Below are positions 38,397-48,304 of a stretch of DNA of 64,000 bases, in pieces. Within the stretch, counting starts at the first letter, position 1. Each line of letters begins with the position of its first letter. The position numbers were made by a program, and so were the translations under genes. The stretch is from a bacterium (lineage in GTDB: Bacteria > Planctomycetota > Planctomycetia > Pirellulales > Pirellulaceae). The stretch spans positions 310,001 through 374,000 of the forward strand of contig WGNR01000001.1 of assembly GCA_016124445.1 (NCBI GenBank), read 5' to 3'. Below the pieces are notes generated by a model, which had not been told where the DNA came from, did no database searches, and saw only the letters and a program-made list of their open reading frames with translations.

Positions 38397-38903
38397 GTGC
38401 AACCGTTCTGCAAAACCAGATTGAGAATGCGAAGGCCGGGCATCCAAGTGCTCGAAGTCTTGATGCTGTTCCCAATCTTGCTGATCGCTTCGCTGGCGTT
38501 CTTCGTTTTAGGACCAGCCGTCACGGTTCAAGAAGCCGTAACGCAGGCGGCGGAAGAAACGGCTCGAGAGGTCTCGAAGAAAATCGGGACCCAGACAACC
38601 AACAACATTGCCACCGAAGTGGTGAATGAAGTGCTGTCGGTTCATGGACTTTCTGTCGGCTCGTCATCCGGCGTTCTGGTGATTGTTCAGGAAAACAACC
38701 TGGTTACCACCATCGGTGACACCCAGTTGTCGACATCGTATCCCTCGCCGGCGCCAATGGCTTTTGCTAATCCGAACGAAGTCATCGCGACGGTGTACGT
38801 CGACGTCGATGCTGCTCCGATTCCAAATGTTCTCAGCTATTGGCAATTTGATATTTCGGGTCGCGTTTTAACTCGTCGTGCGGCCGCATATCGGGATCCC
38901 TGA
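38397..38903 (+). CDS. TadE/pseudopilin-like protein 2
   Basis: The 168-residue protein has a basic start, then PGIQVLEVLMLFPILLIASL, a prepilin-type helix with Gly followed by Glu, and an extracellular beta-rich domain. GTG 38397 follows a GGGGGAA site; ATG 38427 would also keep the helix. It lies 60 bases after flp. Its layout matches TadE-like minor pilins, but similarity to the tadE at 37278 is limited to the helix. Confidence 0.75.
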   Translation: MQPFCKTRLRMRRPGIQVLEVLMLFPILLIASLAFFVLGPAVTVQEAVTQAAEETAREVSKKIGTQTTNNIATEVVNEVLSVHGLSVGSSSGVLVIVQENNLVTTIGDTQLSTSYPSPAPMAFANPNEVIATVYVDVDAAPIPNVLSYWQFDISGRVLTRRAAAYRDP

Positions 38904-38998
38904 TCCGTTTTTTCAATTAGCACAACGATTCGCACGGACTCGCGAATCCATTTATTTGCACGGACGCCATCAGTAACTCAGTAATACTGTCGGCTCCT

Positions 38999-40555
38999 TT
39001 GTCTTCACTACCAGAAACAACGCTGAAATCTGATCAATACGAGCTGGAAGCCCTGCTCGGTGATCGGTTCGTACTTACCTGGCGACAGATGTCTGTCGTC
39101 GGCGTGGTATGTGCGTTGTTTGTATTGATCAGTTTCAGCCCGCTTTCTTCGCATACGACCTGGCTTTTGGCGTCGCGCGGCGAGGCGATCCTGACGACCG
39201 GAAGTCTTCCGACAACGGACGTATCTCAGTCACTCGCCGAGGGAATGACGGTCCGCGAGACATCCTGGCTGAGTGCCGTCTTCTGGGCATTGGTTGCCCG
39301 CCAGTCGCTGGAGGCCGTCTCTTGGGCGACTACCATCCTGGCGACCATTTCAATCGTTACGATTGCCATCACACTGTGGTGCAAGACGAGCAATTCGCTC
39401 CTAACCGGCGTGGGAATCGTTTGGTTCGGTGCAATCGCATTGGGATTCCTCGGCCTTGGCAGCACGCTGCTGCTGGTTCTTCCACTTTGGATCGCTCTGC
39501 TGCTGGTAACTCTTAATAAAGAAGCCAACCGATCGCTTTTCGGAATGATGGCCTCCATTGTCATCGTGGCGTTGTGGGCGAATCTCGATGCTTCGGTCGG
39601 CATTGGCCTGATGCTACTGGGCCTGGTCACGATCTGCCGCGCGATCGAAGGGCTTCGGGAAAGCAAATTCCAACCTTCCCGCCTGATAGGTGATCGACGA
39701 TTCCAACGGGCAATCGCTACCTTCGAATTGTCGCTGCTCGCCACGCTGCTCACACCGCTGGGTACCGGCCTCTGGGCAGAGTGGGCCCAACATTTTTCCC
39801 TCACTGGTAGCCCCTTGATGATTCCAACGGTCGCTGGCGTCTGCTGGATGATCGCTGCGTTGGTCTTCGGAATCGTCCTGCGAAAGCACCAAGGAACCTT
39901 ACCGCTGGTCGAAATCATTTCGCTGGCCTCTTTTGGTTTCCTTTGCTTGTGCTGGGGCAATTTCGCCATCTGGTTTGCTCCGCTGGCCGTCATCGTTTTG
40001 GTACCTCGACTGCAATCCGCGCTCGGTATCCAAGCTGATACTGCCGCCATCGCCGATGCCGACCCGAAGGCCAAGCCGCAAGCACTGCGATTTGCCTACT
40101 CGCTGGGGGCCGTGCTGCTGGCTTGGATTGCGTTCGCGATTTCGCCGCTAAGCCAACCATTACTGGGCGGCCAAACACGAACCATTGGACAACTATTCGA
40201 TTCCTCAGCTCCGGTTGCCGCGACGCGTTATCTTCGTGAGAACCCGGTTCAAGGAATGGTTTTCGCTCCGGCTAATTGGGGTGATCTGCTGCAAAGCAAG
40301 CAAGGTGGACGGGCCGACGTGTTCGCGACCACCTCCCTGAGGAACCTGCCGCAACAGGCCAAGTACGACTACAACCGGCTCAACCGGGGTGATTCCGGCT
40401 GGGCAGAGACCGCCGATCGCTACAACATCGATGCCTTTATCATCGATAAGCATTCGCAGTTGTCCCTGAAAGAAACCGTCGGCAAGGGCGACGACCACTG
40501 GCAAGTCGCCTACGAAGATGACGCCTCACTCGTTTTGCGAAGGAGAGGTGCATGA
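38999..40555 (+). CDS. Polytopic membrane protein in Tad locus
   Basis: The 518-residue protein has about nine hydrophobic segments (35-390) and a soluble C-terminal domain of about 120 residues. This domain has the pattern VAATRYLRENPVQGMVFAPA, a Trp-Gly-Asp turn, DYNRLNRGD, and YNIDAFIIDKHSQL, as in the C-terminal parts of many GT-C/PMT-like proteins. It may glycosylate pilins or other exported proteins of the locus (inference). The start codon appears to be TTG 38999; ATG 39089 is an alternative. The next gene overlaps its stop by four bases. Confidence 0.65.
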   Translation: MSSLPETTLKSDQYELEALLGDRFVLTWRQMSVVGVVCALFVLISFSPLSSHTTWLLASRGEAILTTGSLPTTDVSQSLAEGMTVRETSWLSAVFWALVARQSLEAVSWATTILATISIVTIAITLWCKTSNSLLTGVGIVWFGAIALGFLGLGSTLLLVLPLWIALLLVTLNKEANRSLFGMMASIVIVALWANLDASVGIGLMLLGLVTICRAIEGLRESKFQPSRLIGDRRFQRAIATFELSLLATLLTPLGTGLWAEWAQHFSLTGSPLMIPTVAGVCWMIAALVFGIVLRKHQGTLPLVEIISLASFGFLCLCWGNFAIWFAPLAVIVLVPRLQSALGIQADTAAIADADPKAKPQALRFAYSLGAVLLAWIAFAISPLSQPLLGGQTRTIGQLFDSSAPVAATRYLRENPVQGMVFAPANWGDLLQSKQGGRADVFATTSLRNLPQQAKYDYNRLNRGDSGWAETADRYNIDAFIIDKHSQLSLKETVGKGDDHWQVAYEDDASLVLRRRGA

Positions 40556-41772
40556 TTCGTAACTATTTGGTCGCTCGACACGGACTTGGCCATTCGGTCA
40601 CGCTGTTTGTCCTCTCACAATTGCTGCTGCTCTCAGGCATCGCCGCGGCAGCCGTTTACTCGCTCCCGCAGCAGCCGGTCGCGATTCCGCAATTGCAAAA
40701 CGAGCCACGCTGTGTCGAACTGAAATACGATTGGCCGCAGGTCATCACCGACGAGCAGTTGCAGTCGACCATGTTCAAGCTGCGTCCGCAGTTGAATCAC
40801 CCTCGGCCAAAGATCAACTTCGTTGACCATGCGGTTCGCTGCTGGGGTCTTCAGTCGACATTTAACGACAAAAACTGCCTGAGCGGGGCCGAAATGGCCG
40901 CCATGCTCACCGATCAAAACGCCTTCCAGGCAGCTTGGGGTGCCGAAGAAGCACCGCTGCTGATTGAAGGGGAATTTGGTCCTGGCTTCCGCACACAAGA
41001 AGGTGGTGCCACCTCAAGCCATGTCGACCACACGCTGGGAACCCTGGCTGAAATCGGCATTCCGCTGGATCACCCAATCGTGCTGAAGGACGGGGCTTCG
41101 CCCAAGTCGGTGCGTGATCTGTTGCTGGCCGCGATGCGTGACTTCCGCGTGAATCAAAAAGAATACGAATGGACCACCGTTTCGGCCGCTTCCTATGCGA
41201 CCGGTCCGACCGAGTGGATTTCGCAAGATGGCGAGAAAGTCAGCTTCGATCTGCTGGCCCGACGCTTGATGCGGCAAGAGTGGACCCAAGGCGTTTGCTA
41301 CGGCAATCATCGCCTGTATGCGTTGGCGTTGCTGCTTCAGTTCGACGACCAGGCTGGCTTGTTCCAGGACAAGAGTACCCGGTCGGAAGTGATTGCCCAT
41401 CTCAGCGAAGCGACGGCTCGGCTGGTGAAGAGCCAGGCGGCCGAAGGCTACTGGGATCAGAACTGGGAAGACGCCTCGCGTTCGCCAGAAGAGATGGAAG
41501 CCGGCGGACCGCAAATGCGACGCATTCTGGCGACCGGGCACGCACTGGAATGGTGGGCGATCGCCCCTCAGGAAGTGTTGCCGCCACGCGAAACGATCAT
41601 TCGAGGCGCCCAGTGGCTGGTCGTCGAAATCGAAAACATGGAACCAGCGTCGGTTGTGAAGAACTACACGTTCCTCACGCACGTCGGCCGGGGACTTTGT
41701 CTCTGGCGAGGGAAATTCCCTTACCAGTTGACTCCACTAAGTGAACCACAATCCGCGGACCAATCGCGGTAA
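40552..41772 (+). CDS. Secreted or anchored alpha-toroid-like protein in Tad locus
   Basis: The 406-residue protein starts in an ATGA overlap with the preceding gene. A single hydrophobic segment (16-36) could be a signal anchor. The C-terminal 250 residues are helical with repeated patterns such as LLLAAMRDF, CYGNHRLYALALLLQF, RLVKSQAAEGYWDQNW and GHALEWWAIAP, reminiscent of the alpha/alpha toroid of terpene-cyclase-like proteins found in planctomycetes. No catalytic motif is convincing. Tight coupling with the membrane protein upstream implies a joint role. Confidence 0.6.
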   Translation: MIRNYLVARHGLGHSVTLFVLSQLLLLSGIAAAAVYSLPQQPVAIPQLQNEPRCVELKYDWPQVITDEQLQSTMFKLRPQLNHPRPKINFVDHAVRCWGLQSTFNDKNCLSGAEMAAMLTDQNAFQAAWGAEEAPLLIEGEFGPGFRTQEGGATSSHVDHTLGTLAEIGIPLDHPIVLKDGASPKSVRDLLLAAMRDFRVNQKEYEWTTVSAASYATGPTEWISQDGEKVSFDLLARRLMRQEWTQGVCYGNHRLYALALLLQFDDQAGLFQDKSTRSEVIAHLSEATARLVKSQAAEGYWDQNWEDASRSPEEMEAGGPQMRRILATGHALEWWAIAPQEVLPPRETIIRGAQWLVVEIENMEPASVVKNYTFLTHVGRGLCLWRGKFPYQLTPLSEPQSADQSR

Positions 41773-41799
41773 GTAACTGCCTTTTAGGTGAAATAGCAA

Positions 41800-42231
41800 A
41801 TGTTGACCACGTTAAAGAAACTTTGGCACGACGAAGGTGGTTTCGTGAACTCCACGGAACTGATTTTCCTCACCACGATCGCCATCCTCGGCTTGATCGT
41901 TGGATTTACCGCGATGCGTGATTCGGTCGTTCAGGAACTGGGCGATTCGGCTGCGGCGGTTGGCCAATTCAATCAGTCGTACAGCGTGTTTGTTGGCGAC
42001 CATAACGCCAACGGAAACATGACGGGTCCTCAAATCAACGAGAACAACGGCACAGTGACCGTCACCCGCAATTTTACGTACGTGAATTCACAGGCCACCT
42101 TCAACAACTTTGGCTACCAAGACAATCCTGACATTGGTGATGGGCAAGACTCGAACGGTCTGCCCCCCACCATCGTCAGCATCAGCGGCACAACCCAAGA
42201 AGGTCAGGCACTGCCTATTCCAACCCCATGA
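41800..42231 (+). CDS. Flp-like pilin paralog 2
   Basis: The 143-residue protein has a basic leader, then GGFVNSTELIFLTTIAILGLIVGFTAMRDS-type helix beginning at Gly13-14. The Glu before LIFL lies at +6 from the Gly, one place later than in Flp. The motif RDSVVQELGDSAAAV after the helix recurs in the next two genes. The C-terminal 80 residues are Asn/Thr/Gly-rich and probably exposed. It is likely a minor or alternative pilin. Confidence 0.75.
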   Translation: MLTTLKKLWHDEGGFVNSTELIFLTTIAILGLIVGFTAMRDSVVQELGDSAAAVGQFNQSYSVFVGDHNANGNMTGPQINENNGTVTVTRNFTYVNSQATFNNFGYQDNPDIGDGQDSNGLPPTIVSISGTTQEGQALPIPTP

Positions 42232-42635
42232 GCATTCCACAATTCAACAAACAGCGTAATCGTCGTCGCGTGGTAACCCGTCGCAAGGGCACAGCCATGG
42301 CGATCGCCATCATCCTGCTGATAGTAATCCTTGGCTTGGGAGTCATTGTTGGCGCGACCGCCGTGCGCGACTCGATCGTCCAGGAATATGGTGACATCGG
42401 AGTCGCGCTGGACAACTTAGACCAATCGTGGTCGTACCAGCTATCAATTGATCCAGATGGCCAAGGCGGAAATCCACCGCACGTTTGCTCGGCTATGTAT
42501 ATGGATCCGGCGCCTACGTTGACAGACCCCGGCACGCCAGGCAATGGCCAGGCGCCGGCAGGCCTTACGTTCGTCCAGATCCCTGCCAACAACCTGGAAA
42601 ACCCCGTGCCTAATCCGCCTGGCACGCTTCCTTAA
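42228..42635 (+). CDS. Flp-like pilin paralog 3
   Basis: The 135-residue protein overlaps the previous gene by ATGA. After a very basic leader (NRRRVVTRRKG) comes a hydrophobic helix TAMAIAIILLIVILGLGVIV and the family motif RDSIVQEYGDIGVALDNLDQSW. It lacks the Glu after the processing site, so cleavage and membrane alignment may differ. The C-terminus is Pro/Gly/Asn-rich. Coupling to paralog 2 suggests equal amounts of the two. Confidence 0.7.
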   Translation: MSIPQFNKQRNRRRVVTRRKGTAMAIAIILLIVILGLGVIVGATAVRDSIVQEYGDIGVALDNLDQSWSYQLSIDPDGQGGNPPHVCSAMYMDPAPTLTDPGTPGNGQAPAGLTFVQIPANNLENPVPNPPGTLP

Positions 42636-42766
42636 CCGATCACTTTTTGTTTTGGAGTGAACCTTTCCGCAATTGAATCGCTTGGGAATCGCGGCGGTCG
42701 ATTCAGCGCACGTCAGTGGCGGAGAGAACTTTTTTTCGTGTTTTTTACCCTTAGGAGAATGAGCTC

Positions 42767-43117
42767 ATGAGCCTCATTAAGCGTTTGTGGAACGACGAAG
42801 CTGGTTTCGTTGTCTCCGCTGAATTGATCCTGATCGCCACGATCACCGTGCTCGGTCTGATCGTCGGTCTGACCGCAGTCCGCGATGCTGTCACCAGCGA
42901 ACTGTCGGACGTTGCCGGTGCCGTTCAAGACGTCGATCAGTCGTACGTCTGGCTGGGTATCCGAGGTCACTCGGGTTCGGTCGCCGGTTCCGACTTCACC
43001 GATTTCCTGGACTTCTGTGATTCGGTCAACGATCCAAATGGTTCGGATGACAACTGCATCACGCACGTTCCGGCCATCAGCGAAAACAGCACGCCTCAGG
43101 CTCCGACCGGTAACTAA
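42767..43117 (+). CDS. Flp-like pilin paralog 4
   Basis: The 116-residue protein closely resembles paralog 2: LIKRLWNDEAGFVVSAELIL, then LIVGLTAVRDAVTSELSDVAGAV and VDQSYVW. The Glu is again at +6 after the Gly. The exposed part is short and acidic with two Cys. AGGAG lies 13-14 bases before the ATG. It is followed by a strong hairpin and is separated from the tadV gene by 258 bases. Confidence 0.75.
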   Translation: MSLIKRLWNDEAGFVVSAELILIATITVLGLIVGLTAVRDAVTSELSDVAGAVQDVDQSYVWLGIRGHSGSVAGSDFTDFLDFCDSVNDPNGSDDNCITHVPAISENSTPQAPTGN

Positions 43118-43213
43118 TCCGGCGCCCGAGTCGATGCGATTGACTTGATAATCCAAGACGTCGCCTTGGAACCAAACGCTTCCAACGCGAATGTCCTCCT
43201 GATAGTTGCGTTT

Positions 43214-43237
43214 GCCGGGTTGAATTTCCAACCCGGC
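43214..43237 (+). terminator. Strong hairpin after the pilin genes
   Basis: GCCGGGTTG (43214-43222) pairs perfectly with CAACCCGGC (43229-43237) around six bases. No clear T-run follows, so it may act as a 3' stabiliser or partial terminator that lets pilins be made in excess of the assembly proteins. Confidence 0.6.
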
Positions 43238-43259
43238 GACGCTTCTCATCAAAACGATT

Positions 43260-43375
43260 GACCTTAGGAATTTACCGCCATTCCTTAGGTCAGCCTGTGT
43301 TGGACCCTTAAGAGATTTACATCACGGAGATTTAGCGTCGAACACAGCCTGACTTAAGGCGTGTGAAACGTCCGA
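43260..43375 (+). promoter_or_regulatory. Structured leader of the pilus assembly genes
   Basis: GACCTTAGGAAT (43260-43271) pairs with ATTCCTTAGGTC (43280-43291) with one mismatch. Further on CTGTGTT (43294-43300) can pair with AACACAG near 43341-43347. The block CTTAGGAATTT (43263-43273) is identical to one in the flp leader (38062-38072). Shared control of the two transcripts is possible. Confidence 0.5.
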
Positions 43376-43921
43376 ATGTTGTTTTTCGAGCACCCCAAAC
43401 TCATGATTCCACAACTCATCATTTTGCTGTTTGTCGCTGCCTACACCGCCACTGGCTGTGCTTGGGACATGAAAACACGCAAGTTGCCCAATTGGCTGAC
43501 GGTCAGCGCGTTTGGGCTTGGATTGCTATTCCATATCGTGGCTGGTGCCATGGGCGATCAAGGGGCCCTCAGCGGGCTGCTGTTTTCGCTGAAAGGCTTT
43601 GCCACCGGATTCGGCATCTTGTTCGTACTTTTCGCCATTGGCGGAGGTGCCGGTGGCGACGTGAAATTCATGGGAGCGCTTGGAGCTTGGGTGGGCTGGA
43701 AAGCCATTTTGATAATTTTTATCGGCAGTGGTCTGGTCGCAGCGATCAGCATGGCTGTCGTATTTGTATGGAGCACTTTCGCCCCGGCTGGACAACCAAA
43801 CCAGGGCGACACTGAGAGCCTTTCCGAAAAAAGGCACAAGATCCCTTACGCAATTCCGGCAACTATCTCCACCTGGCTCGTGCTGGGAGGGCTGTTCGCC
43901 ATGAAATGGGCTGCGGTTTAG
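43376..43921 (+). CDS. tadV: Prepilin peptidase (TadV/CpaA)
   Basis: The 181-residue membrane aspartic protease is the Tad-type prepilin peptidase. The first catalytic Asp is in CAWDMKTRKLPNWLT and the second in GGGAGGDVKFMGALG (the GxGD motif). About six hydrophobic segments are visible. It should cleave the leaders of the Flp-like and TadE-like proteins encoded nearby. ATG 43376 is used here; ATG 43403 is also possible. Confidence 0.92.
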   Translation: MLFFEHPKLMIPQLIILLFVAAYTATGCAWDMKTRKLPNWLTVSAFGLGLLFHIVAGAMGDQGALSGLLFSLKGFATGFGILFVLFAIGGGAGGDVKFMGALGAWVGWKAILIIFIGSGLVAAISMAVVFVWSTFAPAGQPNQGDTESLSEKRHKIPYAIPATISTWLVLGGLFAMKWAAV

Positions 43922-43996
43922 AGATCTCTAATTACACTGGCAAACTAAGTTAATTTTCGCTGCGAATCATCGCACAATACTCGGAGTAGACGAGCA

Positions 43997-44911
43997 ATGA
44001 GGGTAAGTCCGGGAACACTGCTTTTGGGCGTTGTTGCAGTCATGTTTGGACTGCTGGGAGCGTACATCGTCCAGAAGAACATGCAAAAGCCCCAACCGGT
44101 CGCTGAAGTCAACGCACCGAACACGTACGTCGTTCCGCGAGCCAGCATGGATCTTCAGGCTGGGCGTGAGATCACGATGGGGGACATCATCATCCACAAG
44201 CTGACCGCGGACCAGATTCGCCAGGAAGGCTTGCCGACGTCGTTCATGACGCGGACGTCCGACATCATCGGCCGTACGCTGCGAGTCGACGTCCCGCGCG
44301 GCGCATCGTTCGATACGCCTCTCTTCTATCCGGAAGGGACCGGCCCGAGCATCATCGAGCGGCTCGATCCTGGCATGCGTGCCGTGACTATTAAGGTCGA
44401 AGCGGACGAAGCGGTTGAAGGTTTCGCCACGCCGGGCAGTTGGGTCGACGTTCTGTATCGCAGCGAAGCCGACGAAGACGAACAACTGCCGGAAATGACC
44501 GTCAGCCTGTTGGAAGGCGTTCGGATCATGGCCGTCAACAGCACCACCACCGAAATGCGAACCATCAACGGTAAGCGTCAAGCAATGGAGGAGACTTCGG
44601 TCACTTTGGAAGTCACCCCGGATCAGGCGGTTGCCTTGCGAGTTGTCAACGGACGTGGAACCATGGCGTTGGCCTTGCGTCACCCCGACGACATCAACCC
44701 GAACGGCCAACTCGCCGGCATGACGATGGACGAACTGTTGAATCGCCCGGTCAACAAAGACCGTATCGAGGTCTTCCGCGGCCGAGCTATTTCGCAGGTC
44801 GAATTCCGCGAACGATTCCGCTCGAACTTCGATCCGCAGAAGTTGGCTAACAAAGACGTCAACAAGCAAGCCAAGGCCGAAAAACCGGCCGATGCCGACT
44901 CCGTCAAATAG
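43997..44911 (+). CDS. cpaB: Pilus assembly protein CpaB (RcpC), SAF domain
   Basis: The 304-residue protein has an N-terminal membrane anchor (about 5-27), then a SAF domain at about 37-105 (VVPRASMDLQAGREITMGDI) and the CpaB-specific C-terminal part with RAVTIKVEADEAVEGFATPGSWVDV and VTPDQAVALRVVNGRGTMALALR. CpaB helps the secretin and pilus pass the periplasm. It lies just ahead of cpaF in the standard tad order. Confidence 0.9.
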   Translation: MRVSPGTLLLGVVAVMFGLLGAYIVQKNMQKPQPVAEVNAPNTYVVPRASMDLQAGREITMGDIIIHKLTADQIRQEGLPTSFMTRTSDIIGRTLRVDVPRGASFDTPLFYPEGTGPSIIERLDPGMRAVTIKVEADEAVEGFATPGSWVDVLYRSEADEDEQLPEMTVSLLEGVRIMAVNSTTTEMRTINGKRQAMEETSVTLEVTPDQAVALRVVNGRGTMALALRHPDDINPNGQLAGMTMDELLNRPVNKDRIEVFRGRAISQVEFRERFRSNFDPQKLANKDVNKQAKAEKPADADSVK

Positions 44912-44931
44912 TCGCTGTCTCGCCTGGCAAC

Positions 44932-44957
44932 GCCGCGATTCGCTGGTGAATCGCGGC
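44932..44957 (+). other. Perfect hairpin between cpaB and cpaF
   Basis: GCCGCGATTC (44932-44941) and GAATCGCGGC (44948-44957) form a perfect 10-bp stem with loop GCTGGT. There is no T-run. It may modulate the ratio of CpaB to CpaF by stalling, processing or protecting RNA ends. It also argues against the longer cpaF frame that would translate through it. Confidence 0.6.
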
Positions 44958-44990
44958 CACACTTCTTATCGTAAACCTACTGGCCCGGTC

Positions 44991-46307
<1,317 letters not shown>

Positions 46308-46334
46308 TTCATTGATCCATAGAGAGTATCCGCC

Positions 46335-47276
46335 GTGGAGCAACTAGCCCTAGCCCTGAACGCCAACTCGCTGCCGATCTTTGTTTTCGGCGGGATTGCT
46401 GCCGCGTTGGGTGCCATGCTGATGGCCATTCGCGACATCTTTTTTCCAAGCGATTCGCGGCTGATGGCCTCGTCGATCCTGAAAAAGCTGCCGTCGCAGG
46501 CCAGCGAGATAGACGATTCCGCCGTGAATCGATTCGATGTCTGGATGGAACGGGCCGTCTATATGACGGGCATGAGCACCAGCGTCACGATGGCCGCCCT
46601 GCTCTTCCTGTTGATCGGGGCAACCGTGGGCATGGCAGTGTTTGTGTTCACTGAAGATGTCATCTACAGCATGGTCGCCGGAAGCATGGGCGTCGCGGTA
46701 TGCTTCATCGTTTTGTCGATCGCCTACAAACGGGTCATGAAGCAGTTTGAAGAACAGTTCCCCGGCGCCTTGGACCTGTTGGGCCGAGCGGTACGTGCCG
46801 GCGAAAGCCTGGATCAGGCCTTGGTAATGATCGGCGACTCAGTCAAAGATCCGGTCGCGGCCGAGTTCCGCCGGATTGCGAAGCACCTGGAAATGGGACT
46901 TTCGCTGTCAGTCGCCATGAAGAGCTTTGCCTACCGCGTTCCGACGATGGACGTGAGGATTTTCGCCTCCGCCTTAAGCGTTCACCGCGAGGCCGGTGGT
47001 AACTTGCCGAAAACCCTGGAACGGTTGGCCAGCGTGATTCGCGACCGGATGAGCTATCAGCGTCAGCTGAGAAGCGTTACCGGTGCAGGGCGTATTACGG
47101 CCACCATTATCTCGATTCTCGGTCCGCTGTTGTTCCTGTACCTGTTCTTCTTTCAACCGGAATACAGCAGCAAGCTGTGGGCCGACCCGACCGGTCGAAT
47201 TGTTTTGATCGCCGCGGCCGTCTCGCAGGTCATCGGTCTGGTCATCGTCAATCGCATGCTTCGTAGCCGCTATTAA
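46335..47276 (+). CDS. tadB: Tad pilus inner-membrane protein TadB
   Basis: The 313-residue protein has TadB layout: an N-terminal helix, a hydrophobic pair (about 85-140), the cytoplasmic type II secretion F domain with FPGALDLLGRAVRAGESLDQAL and VREAGGNL-like block (HREAGGNLPKTLERLASVIR), and two C-terminal helices. It forms the platform with TadC for the ATPase. The start is GTG 46335. Confidence 0.92.
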   Translation: MEQLALALNANSLPIFVFGGIAAALGAMLMAIRDIFFPSDSRLMASSILKKLPSQASEIDDSAVNRFDVWMERAVYMTGMSTSVTMAALLFLLIGATVGMAVFVFTEDVIYSMVAGSMGVAVCFIVLSIAYKRVMKQFEEQFPGALDLLGRAVRAGESLDQALVMIGDSVKDPVAAEFRRIAKHLEMGLSLSVAMKSFAYRVPTMDVRIFASALSVHREAGGNLPKTLERLASVIRDRMSYQRQLRSVTGAGRITATIISILGPLLFLYLFFFQPEYSSKLWADPTGRIVLIAAAVSQVIGLVIVNRMLRSRY

Positions 47277-47290
47277 TCGAAGAGTTTCCT

Positions 47291-48289
47291 ATGCCACTAA
47301 GCCTGGAAGTTGTCGGAGCGTTTCTCGGAATCAGCATCTTGCTGTTTCTGCCGGGCAGCTTGTTGCTTTGGCTGGGGAGCAATCGGGCCGAAGACTACCT
47401 GGAAGCATCCAGCGGTAAGTCGCTCGGTATTTTCACGAAGCTGTTCGCTTACATGATTCCGATTTCGGACGAAAGCCGCAACAAGCTGCAAAGCGAATTG
47501 GTCAAAGCAGGCCACTACGGCCGCTATGCTGCTGAAGACTACCTGGCTGTGCGTAACGCGGCCGTTTTTGCCTGGCTCATTTTTATCACCGTCGCCGTCG
47601 TTCTGACGATTGACGATCCCGCCGCAACGCAGCAGTCCTACCTGATTGCCGGCGTGATTGTGATGGCGATGATCTGGGGTCTGCCCCGTATCATTCTGTC
47701 GTCGACCGCTTCTTCGCGTATCGAGCGGATTCGATTCGGCCTGCCAGACGCTCTCGACATGATTACGATGACCGTATCGGCGGGTATGCCGCTACAGCGA
47801 GCAATCCAGCATGTCAGCCGCGAACTTCAGAAGTCGCACAGCGACCTGGCCTGCGAGTTGAGGATCCTGGAAGGCCAGGCAGCCGCTCGCTCGCTCGATT
47901 ATGGCCTGAAAGAATTTGCCAAACGGGTCGACGAACCAGATGTCACCGCGCTTTCGACGTTGATCCACCACGCCGAACGCCTTGGCGGCAATGTTGCCAA
48001 TGCATTCCACGAGTTTGCTGACAGCATTCGTGAATCACGGCGTCAACGAGCTGACGAAGCGGGCAACCGGACCTCGGTGAAGCTATTGTTCCCGGTGATC
48101 TTCTTCCTGACGCCGCCTATCTACGTCCTGTTGCTGGGACCGGCGGTGATGGAACTACGAGATTTCTCGATGCGGGAAACTCAGCCTGGTGGCGCCCTGA
48201 ATCAGAGTGCTACTCGAGCAGCCGCGGCAACCGTTAATGATGCCAGGTCTGGCGGGTTTGATCCCACCACGATTAACCTCTCGAACTAA
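47291..48289 (+). CDS. tadC: Tad pilus inner-membrane protein TadC
   Basis: The 332-residue protein is the TadC partner of TadB: a first membrane helix (about 10-30), two helices at about 95-140, the T2SF domain with LPDALDMITMTVSAGMPLQRAIQHV and HAERLGGNVANAFHEFADSIR, and a C-terminal helix with FPVIFFLTPPIYVLLLGPAV. It is the last gene of the plus-strand block and converges with the TPR lipoprotein gene. Confidence 0.92.
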   Translation: MPLSLEVVGAFLGISILLFLPGSLLLWLGSNRAEDYLEASSGKSLGIFTKLFAYMIPISDESRNKLQSELVKAGHYGRYAAEDYLAVRNAAVFAWLIFITVAVVLTIDDPAATQQSYLIAGVIVMAMIWGLPRIILSSTASSRIERIRFGLPDALDMITMTVSAGMPLQRAIQHVSRELQKSHSDLACELRILEGQAAARSLDYGLKEFAKRVDEPDVTALSTLIHHAERLGGNVANAFHEFADSIRESRRQRADEAGNRTSVKLLFPVIFFLTPPIYVLLLGPAVMELRDFSMRETQPGGALNQSATRAAAATVNDARSGGFDPTTINLSN

Positions 48290-48304
48290 GCGAGAAGCTT
48301 GCTT

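Noticed and set aside
44892..44990. Longer N-terminus for cpaF
   Set aside because: It overlaps cpaB in another frame, passes through a perfect hairpin, and adds residues foreign to CpaF.
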